From NCBI GenBank assembly GCA_014706295.1, contig JACSVZ010000006.1, positions 28,557,629 through 28,621,628 on the forward strand: a DNA stretch of 64,000 nt. The letters run 5' to 3'. The stretch comes from Lycocorax pyrrhopterus obiensis (Eukaryota > Chordata > Aves > Passeriformes > Paradisaeidae). Of this stretch, positions 1 through 10,628 are shown in pieces (position 1 is the first letter of the stretch; every line of letters begins with the position of its first letter). A model generated the notes under the pieces. It did no database searches and was not told where the DNA came from. It saw only the letters and a list, made by a program, of their open reading frames with translations. A program made the translations under genes and the position numbers.

Positions 1-2120
1 GCTTTGTTTACCACATTCATTCAAATTGTTAACTTATTTATTAGTCTCACAGAAGACTAGAATAGTTTTTGGTAGATAATTTGCCTACTGTACTTTTTTT
101 CCTAGGTAGGGAAACTACTATGATGGTTATATAAATTAATTAATTTGCATTATATTGTAGAAATTAAGTTTCGATTTTGAACATGAAATTGGATTGGGGG
201 CAAACGCATTTCTAAAAAGACCAAAGAAACTGTTTTCACTTCACTGAGTCTTGTGCTTGGAGGTCCCCCTGATGTGGATGTGGTGACAACGGAATTAAGT
301 TTCATTTTCATTAATTGCAGTACAGTTATCTATTATGCAGAAGAAGTCCCTAACTCCACATAGCAAAAGCAGTATTTACAACTGGTACAGAGAAATCTCT
401 CCAGCCAACACAAGACAAATGTCCTGCAACTTCTTTCTCAGGCTCGGGCTTGATACTATATTAATATATTCTGAATAATGTTATATTTTATTTATATTTT
501 AAAATTTTAGCTTGGGAATATACTGCGTAAACATTTCTATCTGTCTTGAATAGTAGGCACAGATCTTAGCTGCTGTGAAGTGGCAAAGTGCCAGCATCAT
601 AAAAGAAAACACATTTATTTATTATGACTGACTTTCTGAGCCAGGAAATCTCTTTGATTTCCTTCAGTGGCAAGAGAGTCTTAAGTACAGGTGAGGTTAG
701 ACAGACAGGCAGATAGAAAAATATTCCTTAGAGCAGTACTGAGAGATTTGCTGAGGATAAGAGGAGTCCAGCAAGGGGTTCTTCCGTGTAGAGTCATGGG
801 GTTGATGCTCAGCTGCCTCCTCTTGCTGTGGGCCCCTGAGAGCCAGCCAGCCAGGGATGCTGCCTGTGTGGTTACCCCTAAAACCACATCAAAGTGGGGT
901 TTATGCCACAAAAAGGAAAACAACAAAAGCTACAGAGACCATATTTCCCTGTGGTGGGAAGGGTAGAATTATCTCATCCAGCCTCCCAGCTAGAGGAAGC
1001 CCAGCAGCAGCAGCAGCACACCCTTCCTTTTTCAAGGCACGTCCCATTCATGGACCTCAGGAGATGATCTGGCCATATAACCTTGGAATGTGGGTAGCAG
1101 ATGTTGGGGAGCCCAGTGCCCTGCAGATGGCTCACACATGGTTTTCTCTTCCACGCCCCAGTGCAGTATTGTGGCTGTCTCGCCAGTGCATTGTCTCAGC
1201 AAATTAAATGGGTGGGGGTTTAAAAGAAGAAACAAAGAAGGAAATCTGGCACTCTACAGGTGCAAACCCTCCAGCAAGGGCAAGATTTTAGGGGATTACT
1301 GCAGAAATCGTGTCAGTTAGTTTAGACAGAGGATACACTGCCACTGAGACCATTTTCTGCAAGGCTTGTTGACTGGCCCTGCAATCAATCCATGGTCTGA
1401 AAAAGCAATTCCTTCCCTTGAACATTTATCCTGTGAAATGTTCCCACTGACAGTATCTTAGCCTGGAGTTTTCTTGTGAAGAAAACACTTGATTTTACTA
1501 GCTTCTGACTAAGACAGTCATGTTTTACTCCCAGATTTTGTGTAAATCTTCATTTTTATTCCTCATAGATGGAAACATCAGATAGGTTTGGAATAGCAGT
1601 TGATCCCCACTATAGGAGGAAGCCGTGTCCATGGCCTGGTTTTGGGAAAGCTGACCTTAAGAATAGCTTTTGTCTGAAGCATTTGGTAAAATGTTATGTT
1701 CAGTAACCTACAGATACCATGCGTGGTTTGTAATTCATAGGATGTAGTGAGTTTTATCCTGCCACAGCGTGGTCAGGAAAGATGCTTGTTCCTTTCATCC
1801 AAAAGTTTAAAATTAAAAGCTATTTGTCACCAACATGACAGCTGTGTTTCTTTCTGAATGGAAAATAAAAGTTGAGTCTGCATTTTTTTCAGGTTTCATA
1901 TAAATCTATATGAACCCCTGGCAGGGAAAATAATCCTCTGTGTGTGTCAGCATTCCACAGCAGGGTTTTAACAAAGATCACATGTTACATGGTCAAAACC
2001 CAAAGCAAAGAAACACTGCAATTGAAAACAAAACCCCTGCATATCTGAATAACCCAGCCTCAAAGCTATTAATCTGAACAGCTGCCCTGTGCATGATAGG
2101 CAATAAAGGACTAATTCACT
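1..2120. other. Gene-free unique AT-rich DNA
   Basis: I see no gene here. The longest open frames (857-1207 on +, 691-966 on +, 681-926 on -) overlap one another on both strands, have no recognisable domain and show no splice-site framing that would suggest an exon. The only low-complexity features are a (CAG)5 run at 1002-1016 and a degenerate tetranucleotide stretch near 699-715. Intergenic or intronic origin cannot be separated. Confidence 0.7.
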
Positions 2121-2180
2121 CAAAAAGAGCACAAAAAAACCCCCAACCAAACCCCAACCAAAAAACAAAACAAACCAAAC
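2121..2180. repeat. C/A-rich low-complexity tract
   Basis: About 60 bp made almost only of A and C on the + strand, with alternating A runs and C4-C5 runs. A very similar tract lies at 41391-41445 in the same orientation. It is probably a degenerate A/C simple repeat. Read on the - strand it is G/T-rich with several GGGG runs, but too few closely spaced G runs for a canonical G-quadruplex. The 88-codon minus-strand frame through it (1968-2234) is an artefact of this composition. Confidence 0.7.
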
Positions 2181-5100
2181 TTCTACAAAAATGTGCTTAA
2201 CAAAATCAAATTTCATCAATTTTTTTGCACACAATATTCTTTAATTGCATCAACCATATTCTTCCATAACTTTTTCTATCTTGCTTTCTTATTGTCTGAC
2301 TTTAGAAAGATTTTTATACAGTGCAGTCTTAATGCTCAGCATCAGAAATAATTGTTAAAGAAAATAGGAAATAAAAAGCAAAATTAGGTATTGTAATTGA
2401 GCTAGGGAGAATTTTAGTCTAGTCATCACTTGATTCAGATTCATAATTTCCAGAGCATGTAATTATGGAATATGCTCTTATATCACATGAGTAAGAAATT
2501 ATATTGTTGATTCATGATCTTAAGAAGATTTCCTTTTGCAAAGTTAGGACTATGTGTTATTGCAATGCACAGAGAGAAGAGTAATTAAAACCATAGTTAT
2601 TTGATTTTTTTATCAGTTGTGAAATTTATTGAGAGCTTTGGTATTTGAATTTCTGTATTTGTTGACAGGAGAGGAAAAGCAGAGGCAGTGGCTATACATG
2701 TTTGTTCAAAATGCCCTCCAAATAGTCTTTTACTCTGTTTTGATGTGCTTTGGCAGTAATTCAATTTACTGATCCATACCCTTCAGCCAGCTAGTGCCTG
2801 TTCTAGCAGTAGGTGGATGTTGCAACACACGTATTGAAGTGTTAGGATGGGTAATGACAGCACAGATATTAAGAAAGAGAAAATTCACTGTTATGATCTA
2901 AATATAATTAATTCCATATTCCAGTTTTTGATTATCACACATTTGCTTGTAAAACACAAAAAGTTGAAAAATGATGAAAATACTTATTCTCTGCCCTCTT
3001 CAGGATAAGAGAGACAAGCCTGTTCATACACTGAATGGTCTGGCAATGCAAGTGACCCACATGCTAGGATCTGGCACGTTTATCCCTTGCCGCAGCAAAT
3101 TTCGAGTTAGTCAAAAGCTCTTGGCTTCAATTTCATGGCTTTTAGGAGACAGTTTATAGTTTGTGAGTTTGCTGGTGCAATGCTGTATGAAAGTATCAGA
3201 TTAAAAAGCCTAATTAAAAAAAAATGCAATTATGTAAGGAGATGGTTAAATCCTGGAAGCTTTACTCATTGCTTAGCCTTGATTAAGAGCAAGTTTTGAC
3301 TGAATAAAATCTGTGTAAAGGCTTTTGGATTTAGGGTCTGAGTGCTTTCCCACAAATTTCTCTGAATATTTTTTATTCATGTTTGGATACTTAGTGAACA
3401 TCTGCGTTTGGAGATTTGTTTTGATTTGGTCAAAAGAAGAAGATTTTTTAAAGTGCATTTAAATGTTAGTAATTTAGAGATAAATAGCTTCCTGCTCAGT
3501 TAAAATACTCTTCTATTGCTTCTGTACGTGACTTGGCCCAGGGCAGCTTATTATTCTCCCTGCATCACAGAAGTGTGTCGCACATATTTTTTGGTTGCTT
3601 AGAACTGGAAAAAAAGGCAAAGGGTGGGAAAGGAAAGACAAAAACATCTTTTGGTGACTTGGCCCTTGAGGGTTTGTCCAGAGGATGAAGACAACTTGGA
3701 AGTCCTTTGAAGGGATCCACACACTTATGTTCATATGGTTAAACCCTGTGGCGATTAACAATTTAGTAGAATTAGAGCCACACTCAAGCCATGAATAAAA
3801 GTATGCCACTCAAAGGAGCAGGGGCTTTGTTAGAAGCTAAATTTGGGACGAAACTTGCACAAAACACTTCAGAGCTTGTTGGCTCTGAAAACTTGTCACC
3901 CACCTGTGCTCTCCTTAGAAGGTCAGGAGTTCAGCGAAGTGCAGTTGGGAAGTGGTGCAGAGGTGTGAGCTGTGCTGTCCTGAGCCGCTACTACCACAGG
4001 GTACAGTGCAAGAAGCAGTACCTGTGTCTTAATTATCTTAGATAAATACCATTAACTCCTGGACTACTGATTAAAAGCACTTGGGAATAATGTCACCACT
4101 GCCTTCTTTTCTGTTTCATTCTTGTGATTGATGCCTCATAAGAAACTTTTACAAGCATGGTTAGAAATGTCTATGGTTGCAACAAACCATTTTCTGATTC
4201 AAAGTGAAGGAAGTCTTTGTTTTAGCACAAACCAGATATTTCTCCCCAAACTGTTATTTTGTTTTATTCAAAATCCATCCTCCTGCTGCTTTGCTTTGAT
4301 GGTTAAAAACCATACTAGTCTGCAAGATTGAGGGAAACCCTGAAAAACATGGTGGGGGATGATTTTAGGCAAGGCATGAGAAGAGCGGTGTGGGGAGAAA
4401 GGCTTCACGGTGGCCTATGCCACTGTTTAGAAAGAGTTAGCAGTTATTTGGGGGCAGAACAAAATGTTTCAGTGGATACAGGATGAATTCCTCCTCGGTG
4501 TCATTCCCCTACTTGGAAGAAATTAAGTTGAGAAATTTGGATTATAATATCTTTTCTACCCCTCTGAGTCAGAGCTTCATTTCTAGCCAGAGCATGCAGC
4601 TGACATTCCCATCTGAAATCAATTTATACTCCTGAAATGTTAGCTAGTAACCAGTGAACAAAACCAAATGCTGACATTTTGTTTTAGCTCATCTTTTCAG
4701 GTGGCTCAGACCTCAGTGCAGTAGCACATATTAAAACAGGATATTTGTTTAATTAAACTTCTCCTATTAAAGGGAAAGAAAAAGGAGCTTAAACATTTGT
4801 TATTGACTTCTCTTGGAAATACACTGAAATAAATGGGCAACAGCTGACATTAGTTTGCTAATGAAAAAACTAGGTTCTGTTTTTAGGCAGCTGAAAGGGT
4901 CTTAAGGAGTAAAGGGACACTGCAAGCTAAATGCAACCAATTCCCCTTTCCCAGAAGTATGCAGTGCAACTCTGTGGCTTGGTTGTATCTTTTAGCCAAA
5001 AATATCTCGATACAGTATCTATCCATAGGGCAACAGGGTTACGAATACATATTCAACAGGCATACAAAACGAGAGATTGTCATTAATGAGGCTTTTATAC

Positions 5101-7888
5101 TTCAGCTTCTGCAATAAATCCTGTTTCTTAGTTTCATTATTTGCTTCAATGAGCTTTAAAGGAGATATTCACTTGGAATGAGATCCTAAGTCATCCTCTT
5201 TATATTAATTTTCTTATTTCATGCCTATTACTTCCTAGGCACACAGTGAAGAGTGGCTATGAAGCAATATCTTCACAGAGAACAGAATATATGAGGAAAA
5301 ATTCTATCCTAACTTCAAGTATTCAACCATGGTTTTGAAGGCTACAAACCTGGCCAGATTTTTTTTTTTTTCCCACTAAACTTGGAGCTTGACTACATTT
5401 GCCTAAGATCTCTTCAGAGCAGGGAAACAAAGCAGCCATTCATGCCTAGAAAGCCTTTTGTCCGGGTCCCAGGAAAAGACAGAAAACCCATACAGACAAA
5501 CGATGGAGGCCCGATTTGAGCTTGCATGACAGCAGTAAAACAGCCAAAGTTTAGCAGAGAAACAGAAGCCTGCAGAAGGAAAATGGTTTGCACCAGTCTT
5601 CACAGTAACTAGTGGAAGTCCCTTGCTACTCCCTTTGTGACAGGTCAGATGATTTCTCCTGGTACTTCCGTGCCCACCTAATACATCCAGGGAGCCAGCA
5701 GTTGCACAGAAGTTGCATTTGGCCACAAAAATTCAAACCAGTGTTGCCAGGAGGGGAACACAAACACAAGCACACGATACTGTCTTTTGGCCCTTTTCTC
5801 TCTGTCATGGAATATGGCTTACAGCTTTCTCCAGATAGAACTTACTACCACTTCCAGTGACCCAACCATTTATTAGCTGAATCTGTCCTAGAGAAAACGC
5901 CTGTAGCACATTCAGCTGCAGGAGATGAGGAGAATAAATTGTTTCAGAGGGAGCCTCTCTGGTCTTGGTGGAGGGGCTGATAAACAAATCCTGTTCCATT
6001 CAGCAGCCTGGTGTACAGACATACTTTGTGCATGCCTCGGGCTATGGGATGCATTGTTAATAATCACTTCAAAGTACTCCATCGGCATTTAAAGTTGCTC
6101 TCTGTTTGCAGCAGTTTCTTTGGTCTTTTGGACACTTTTGAAGTTCTGGCCAGTGGTATGCCAGTGCTGCCAGCAATACAAACTGCACCATTGTTGCGTG
6201 GTGCTGCCGCCTTGTCTCAAATACTCCAGGCCTCCTGTCTTGGCATATCAAGCGTGTTTGTGTGTGCTTGTTTATTAAAATTGAAGAGCCTTGTACTATT
6301 TGGTGCACATTGGAGGAACTACGGCAATACTTTTTCTACTGCAAGCACAATGTGCTTGTGTAGCACAGAACTGATTAAGTGGGCACTTTTAGGGGTGGGG
6401 ATTGCAATGATGAATATCTTATTTCGTATCTACTTATATCACTCTTTTTGCCTGGCAAATTGTCTTAAAAAGGGCTTATGAATAATGTCAAAAGAAAAGG
6501 AGTTTTTTGGGTTTTGATTTAGAACATTATAAACAGAGGTCATACAAAAAATCCCCAACCCTAGGCTCATATGGCAGGGACTCATGGTAGGTCATACACA
6601 TTGCATTACATCACAAAATCCATTTCAAAGATATTTGCAGCAGGACTCCCAACATCTACTTTAAATATTGTAGCTGCAATGCAGGGTAACTGTGGGTCCT
6701 CTTGTAGCATTTTATTCTGTGTAATGGTTGTTTTAAGTAATGCATATATATGGATAACATGAAGAATGAAGCGGATGACACGGGGTTCAGGAGAGCCTGA
6801 CTATTGGTAAAAAATGTTGATACCGATCTTTTGGTAGGGGTAAGGCCAGGGACGGGAGGCATTATTTAGTTTGCCCTTCTGACAAATGTTGTGGCATCTC
6901 ATCAGTGGTGCTCGTGTCCTGGACTTTTTTTTACCTCTGTAAAGGCGCTTGTGGTTTCAAAGTCATTTAAAGCTGATATAAATGAGAGCCAGAATTAAAA
7001 TGTTGCCTCTTTCCTTTGCTTTCCATCCCCACCTATGCACTCCCATTCCTGCCTTTGTTCTACCACAAAAGTTAACAAAAGCACACAATGACTTGGATCA
7101 GGAATTACCATGGCTAAAAACTAACCTGACAGCAAACAAACAAACAAAGACAACAAATCAACCCCACCTCCAATAACCCTCTACTTATTTTAAGCTAACT
7201 CAGTTTCCTATTTCAGCTCAGCACCTGACAACACTAACATTTACAGCAGTGCAAAGCCAGGGACAGGAAGGACTAAACTTCCAGGTCAATAGACTCTGAA
7301 GAAACACAGCATGACAAGTCTGGGGTGAGTTATAGTCCGTCTCTTCACTTTCCTCCTCTGGCTGACACTACCCAAGAAAGTATTCGACTTCGTAACACTG
7401 ACAGTAGCATCTTTAACCTCTTTGGCATATCTGTTATCTGGTAAGATGATCTATCTATGCCTCCACTACTGTCTTAGATTTTAGGTTGTTTCAGAAAGAT
7501 ATCCTTGCTAATTCAATTATTAAAGGTTCCTTTAGGGACACAGGTGTAAGATCCTCCTTCCTTTTCTGTCCTTCCTCTTCTGTCCTTCTCCAAGCCAGGA
7601 ACGGCTAGCATGTCTTCCTGTTGCAAAAGCTGTTCCCATGTCTTCTGCAATTGGACATTAGGATATATCAGGATGTAATTCAAGAGAGTATGTGATTCTT
7701 CTCCCATTTTGCTTCATTAAGCATTCTTGATTAATATTTTTAATGTGTTCACATGCTTCTGACTCCCTAGTTTCTTTTACACCCTCCCACAGAAGAGGTT
7801 ATTAAACTGTATCATTTTTGTTATCTCAAAAAACTGTAATTTTGCAATCTACTAGGTTTGTCAAAACAGCTATACTCAAATAAATCGC
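2181..7888. other. Gene-free unique DNA
   Basis: No supportable gene. The longest open frame is 156 codons at 6011-6481 (+). It contains hydrophobic stretches but matches no family I recognise, has competing frames on the other strand, and lies in sequence with no coding-type periodicity visible by eye. A T13 run lies at 5359-5371 and a (CAAA)4 run at 7133-7148. Nothing else stands out. Confidence 0.65.
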
Positions 7889-7954
7889 AAATATATATAT
7901 AAAAAAACCATTATATATATATATATATATATATATGATATATATATATATAAA
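7889..7954. repeat. (AT)n microsatellite, interrupted
   Basis: Alternating AT in three blocks, interrupted by an A7 run with CC at 7901-7910 and by a GA at 7938-7939. The longest uninterrupted block is about 26 bp. It is self-complementary and likely length-variable between individuals. It lies about 150 bp upstream of the LTR. Confidence 0.9.
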
Positions 7955-8438
7955 ACTCAAATATAGCACAGAATAAAAAATCTTAGATCTGAAGGATGTC
8001 TACCATTATGAGTTTTATACCAACTATTATAGGTCTAATAGCTATTAGAGGTCTAGCTGAAACCAGTGGTAGGGTAGACTTAATTTCTTCTCAGTAGCTG
8101 TTATAGTGTTGTGTTTTGGATTCAGAATCAGAATGGGGTTGATAACATACTGATGTTTTGGTTTTTTGGTAAGGTATGTTTATCCTAAGTCAAGGGAATT
8201 TTTCTTCTCTCATGCTCTGCCAGTGAGTAGGTACCCAAAGGAAACCGGGAGAGAGCACAGCTGGGACAGGTGACCTGAACTGACCAAAGGGGTATTCTAC
8301 ACCATAGAACCTCATGCCCAGTATATTAACCGGGGGAGTTACCTGGAAGGGGAGCAGATCTGGGTTTGGGAAGGGGAGTCTGGCATCAGTCAGCAGGTGG
8401 TGAGCAATTGCATTGTGCATCGCTTGTTTTTCCTTTTT

Positions 8439-8480
8439 ACTATTATTATTATTATTACTATTATTATTATTATTATTATC
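8439..8480 (+). repeat. (TAT)n trinucleotide run inside the LTR
   Basis: About 14 units of TAT/ATT with single-base interruptions (ACTATT in the middle, ATC at the end). Related LTR copies carry a similar run at this position, so it is probably an expansion of an original LTR segment rather than an independent microsatellite. It explains the poly-tyrosine or poly-isoleucine frames here, which are not genes. Confidence 0.85.
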
Positions 8481-8583
8481 ATTTACCGTTATTACTGTGT
8501 GTTACTTTATTTTCAACTGATAAACTGTTCTTATCTCAACCTACAAACTGTGTTTGATTCTGCTCCCCATTCCACCAGGGTGA

Positions 8584-8600
8584 GGGAGGGAGGGGGGGGG
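8584..8600 (+). other. G-quadruplex motif in the LTR
   Basis: GGGAGGGAGGGGGGGGG fits the canonical pattern of four G3 runs with 1-nt loops; the final G9 run supplies the last two or more. It lies about 50 bp before the LTR 3' end. Whether it folds in vivo is inference. Confidence 0.75.
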
Positions 8601-9769
8601 CTGAGCGAGCAGCTGCATGGTGCTTAATTTCAAGATGGGCTTAAACTACAACAACCAACTATCATAGTCTAAATAAATGTCTGCTTTGAAGGTGAAAGTT
8701 TTATGTAATACATAAAAATATGCCTCTTCATTTTAGGTCAACACCTCACAAGACTAAGTATCCTGATTCATACCAGCTGCTTCCACTGGTATCTACTCTC
8801 ACCTGCAGATGTGGCCAGGAAGGATCTTGGCGGCTTTTCAGCAAGATTGTGACTTTCCTTTGCAAAAACATATGTTCACCAGTGTGCCATGTTCCCCTGC
8901 AAGTTCTGGCCTCATCAGAACACTTTGTTCAGTAGAAGTAACAATTTATAATCCGTAGGAAGGTGCAAAGATACCCTGGTCACCTTTTAAAGAGAAGACT
9001 GAGGAAACATTTGGCAAAAATGATGATTCTGACTAGTAGGCTGAAACAGTTGGTGTTTGTTAAAGAAAATGTGTTAAGGGAGAAGACAGAGTCTGGTTAT
9101 GTTAAACAAAACAAAAGCAGCAGAAATAACAGTAATAATAGTATGGGAAAAGTGCTCCATTAGAGACTGAGTCTCCTAGATTACACTTGAGGCACGCATT
9201 TGAAAACCTGAAGGATTTTTTAGGACACATTGGGCTGAAATATCCTAATTGTCCCTGGAATTATGAGGCATAATTCAACTGAGAATAATAGCAAAATGGT
9301 AGAATATAAAAGGAGATATAAAGAAAAGAGTTATTTCCTTGAGACCAGAAATTATGCAGCATTGAGGAAAATATTTAAGCAAGACAGAGTTGTGATAAGA
9401 AAAGGTCTTGAAAAATAAAGTAGGAAGAATAGGTGGCCTGAGAAATGGAACTTGGTAACTCAGACATGCTACCAAGATTAAAGAAATATCAGACTGAAAA
9501 TTGTGACCTCCTAATCCCTCTCTTTGTATGAAAATAATCCAATTCAATCAATATACAGTTGTACCTTAGCAATTTTTAGGCACTTACAAAATCAGAAACA
9601 ATATGTCTCAGTACTTTTGCAAACAATTTTTTGAGGTTTCATGTTTTTCACCTTTTTCTCCCCGTAATATTGATACATGAATGGCACCATCATTCTTTAA
9701 ATAGGGTATGTGCAATTCAATATCAACACTGCATGCATGCATGATCAAACTTTGATTGATAACATTACT

Positions 9770-9797
9770 GAATTTCATCCACAGAATTTCATCCACT
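9770..9797. repeat. 14-bp tandem duplication
   Basis: GAATTTCATCCACA at 9770-9783 is followed directly by GAATTTCATCCACT at 9784-9797. Only the last base differs. This is consistent with replication slippage. Confidence 0.9.
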
Positions 9798-10604
9798 ATC
9801 TGCTCGTACTTCACAAGCAGATCATCAGGGCTGGGATGTGTGAGAAGGCAGCTGCTGACTGACACGCAAGTGACTGCAAGGAAGGTGTGTCAGGAGTGTC
9901 AGCAAGACCAGAGGGAACCTGAGTGATGAAACACAGAAACAAGGAGAGATGAGAGCTGATTGCTATGTAAGCCTAACAGAGAGCTTTATATTGGGGTGGA
10001 AACATCACAGAGGAAAGGGTAGAGAGTGTCTTTTAGGTGTTTTTTCTGTCCGGCTTATGCAGCATTCTAACAGTAGAAGTGATTTCAAAACAGGTTAAAC
10101 TTTCAGTAGCCTTACAGTGGGGGACATAAAGAAGGTCCCTTAAAACAAAGATGTCTAGAAAGCCATTTGTTCTTAGTATAAGTGTTCGTGGAAAAAAAAA
10201 AATCATATCTTGTAAATGCCATGGTGATGCAGGGAGGATCAGACGTGCTCAGGAGTGTGGTGGGGACCTGCTTCATGCAGTTACATCCAAGGAGTTTACT
10301 GTCACTTATTTCAGACTAAATCAACCTCAATCTAAGCTACAAAAAACCAATACAATGACAGCTAAACACATGACCAGGATATACTATAATCAGGCTCAGT
10401 TTCCACTCAGAAAAATGCATGAAAAATGCTGGAAAAAATTTTCTAAACAGTAATTTCAGAAAAATCATACACTAATCATCTCTTACATCTACCATAGGAC
10501 AGTGCAGTTGTCTGTGAGAAAGAAAGCCAAAACCCAGTTATTAGTCAAGGATCTTAAATGAGCCCACCTGACTGTGTAGTTAAACCTTTAGGAAAATGCA
10601 GACC

Positions 10605-10628
10605 AAAATCATGCCCAAAATCATGCCC
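10605..10628. repeat. 12-bp perfect tandem duplication
   Basis: AAAATCATGCCC occurs twice in a row without change, suggesting a fairly recent slippage event. Confidence 0.9.

Larger units (their letters stand above)
8099..8653 (+). mobile_element. Solo LTR of an avian endogenous retrovirus
   Basis: The 3' half has the order typical of a common bird LTR family: a GAGCAATTGCATTGTGCATC-like block at 8402-8421, a TAT-rich run, a TTATCTCAACC block at 8531-8541, a G-rich tract, a TGAGCGAGCAGCTGC block at 8602-8616, and a TTAAACTACAACA terminus. The 5' end TGTTATAG (8099) and 3' end CTACAACA (8653) form a 7-of-8 inverted terminal repeat, as LTRs require. A TATA-like TATATTAA sits at 8322-8329 and would be the retroviral promoter. 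No gag, pol or env sequence lies on either side, so this is a solo LTR left by LTR-LTR recombination or a fragment. No 4-6 bp target duplication is visible at these edges, and a 20-bp direct repeat brackets a slightly larger interval (8041-8653), so the 5' edge is uncertain. The class (ERVK- or ERVL-like) is not decided. Recognition is from memory of the family. Confidence 0.8.

Noticed and set aside
6011..6481. 156-codon + strand frame with hydrophobic stretches that could look like a membrane protein
   Set aside because: Hydrophobic content follows from T-rich codons. There is no known family, and an antisense frame of 79 codons overlaps it.
8366..8557. Poly-tyrosine / poly-isoleucine frames
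   Set aside because: They arise from the TAT run inside the LTR and have no coding meaning.
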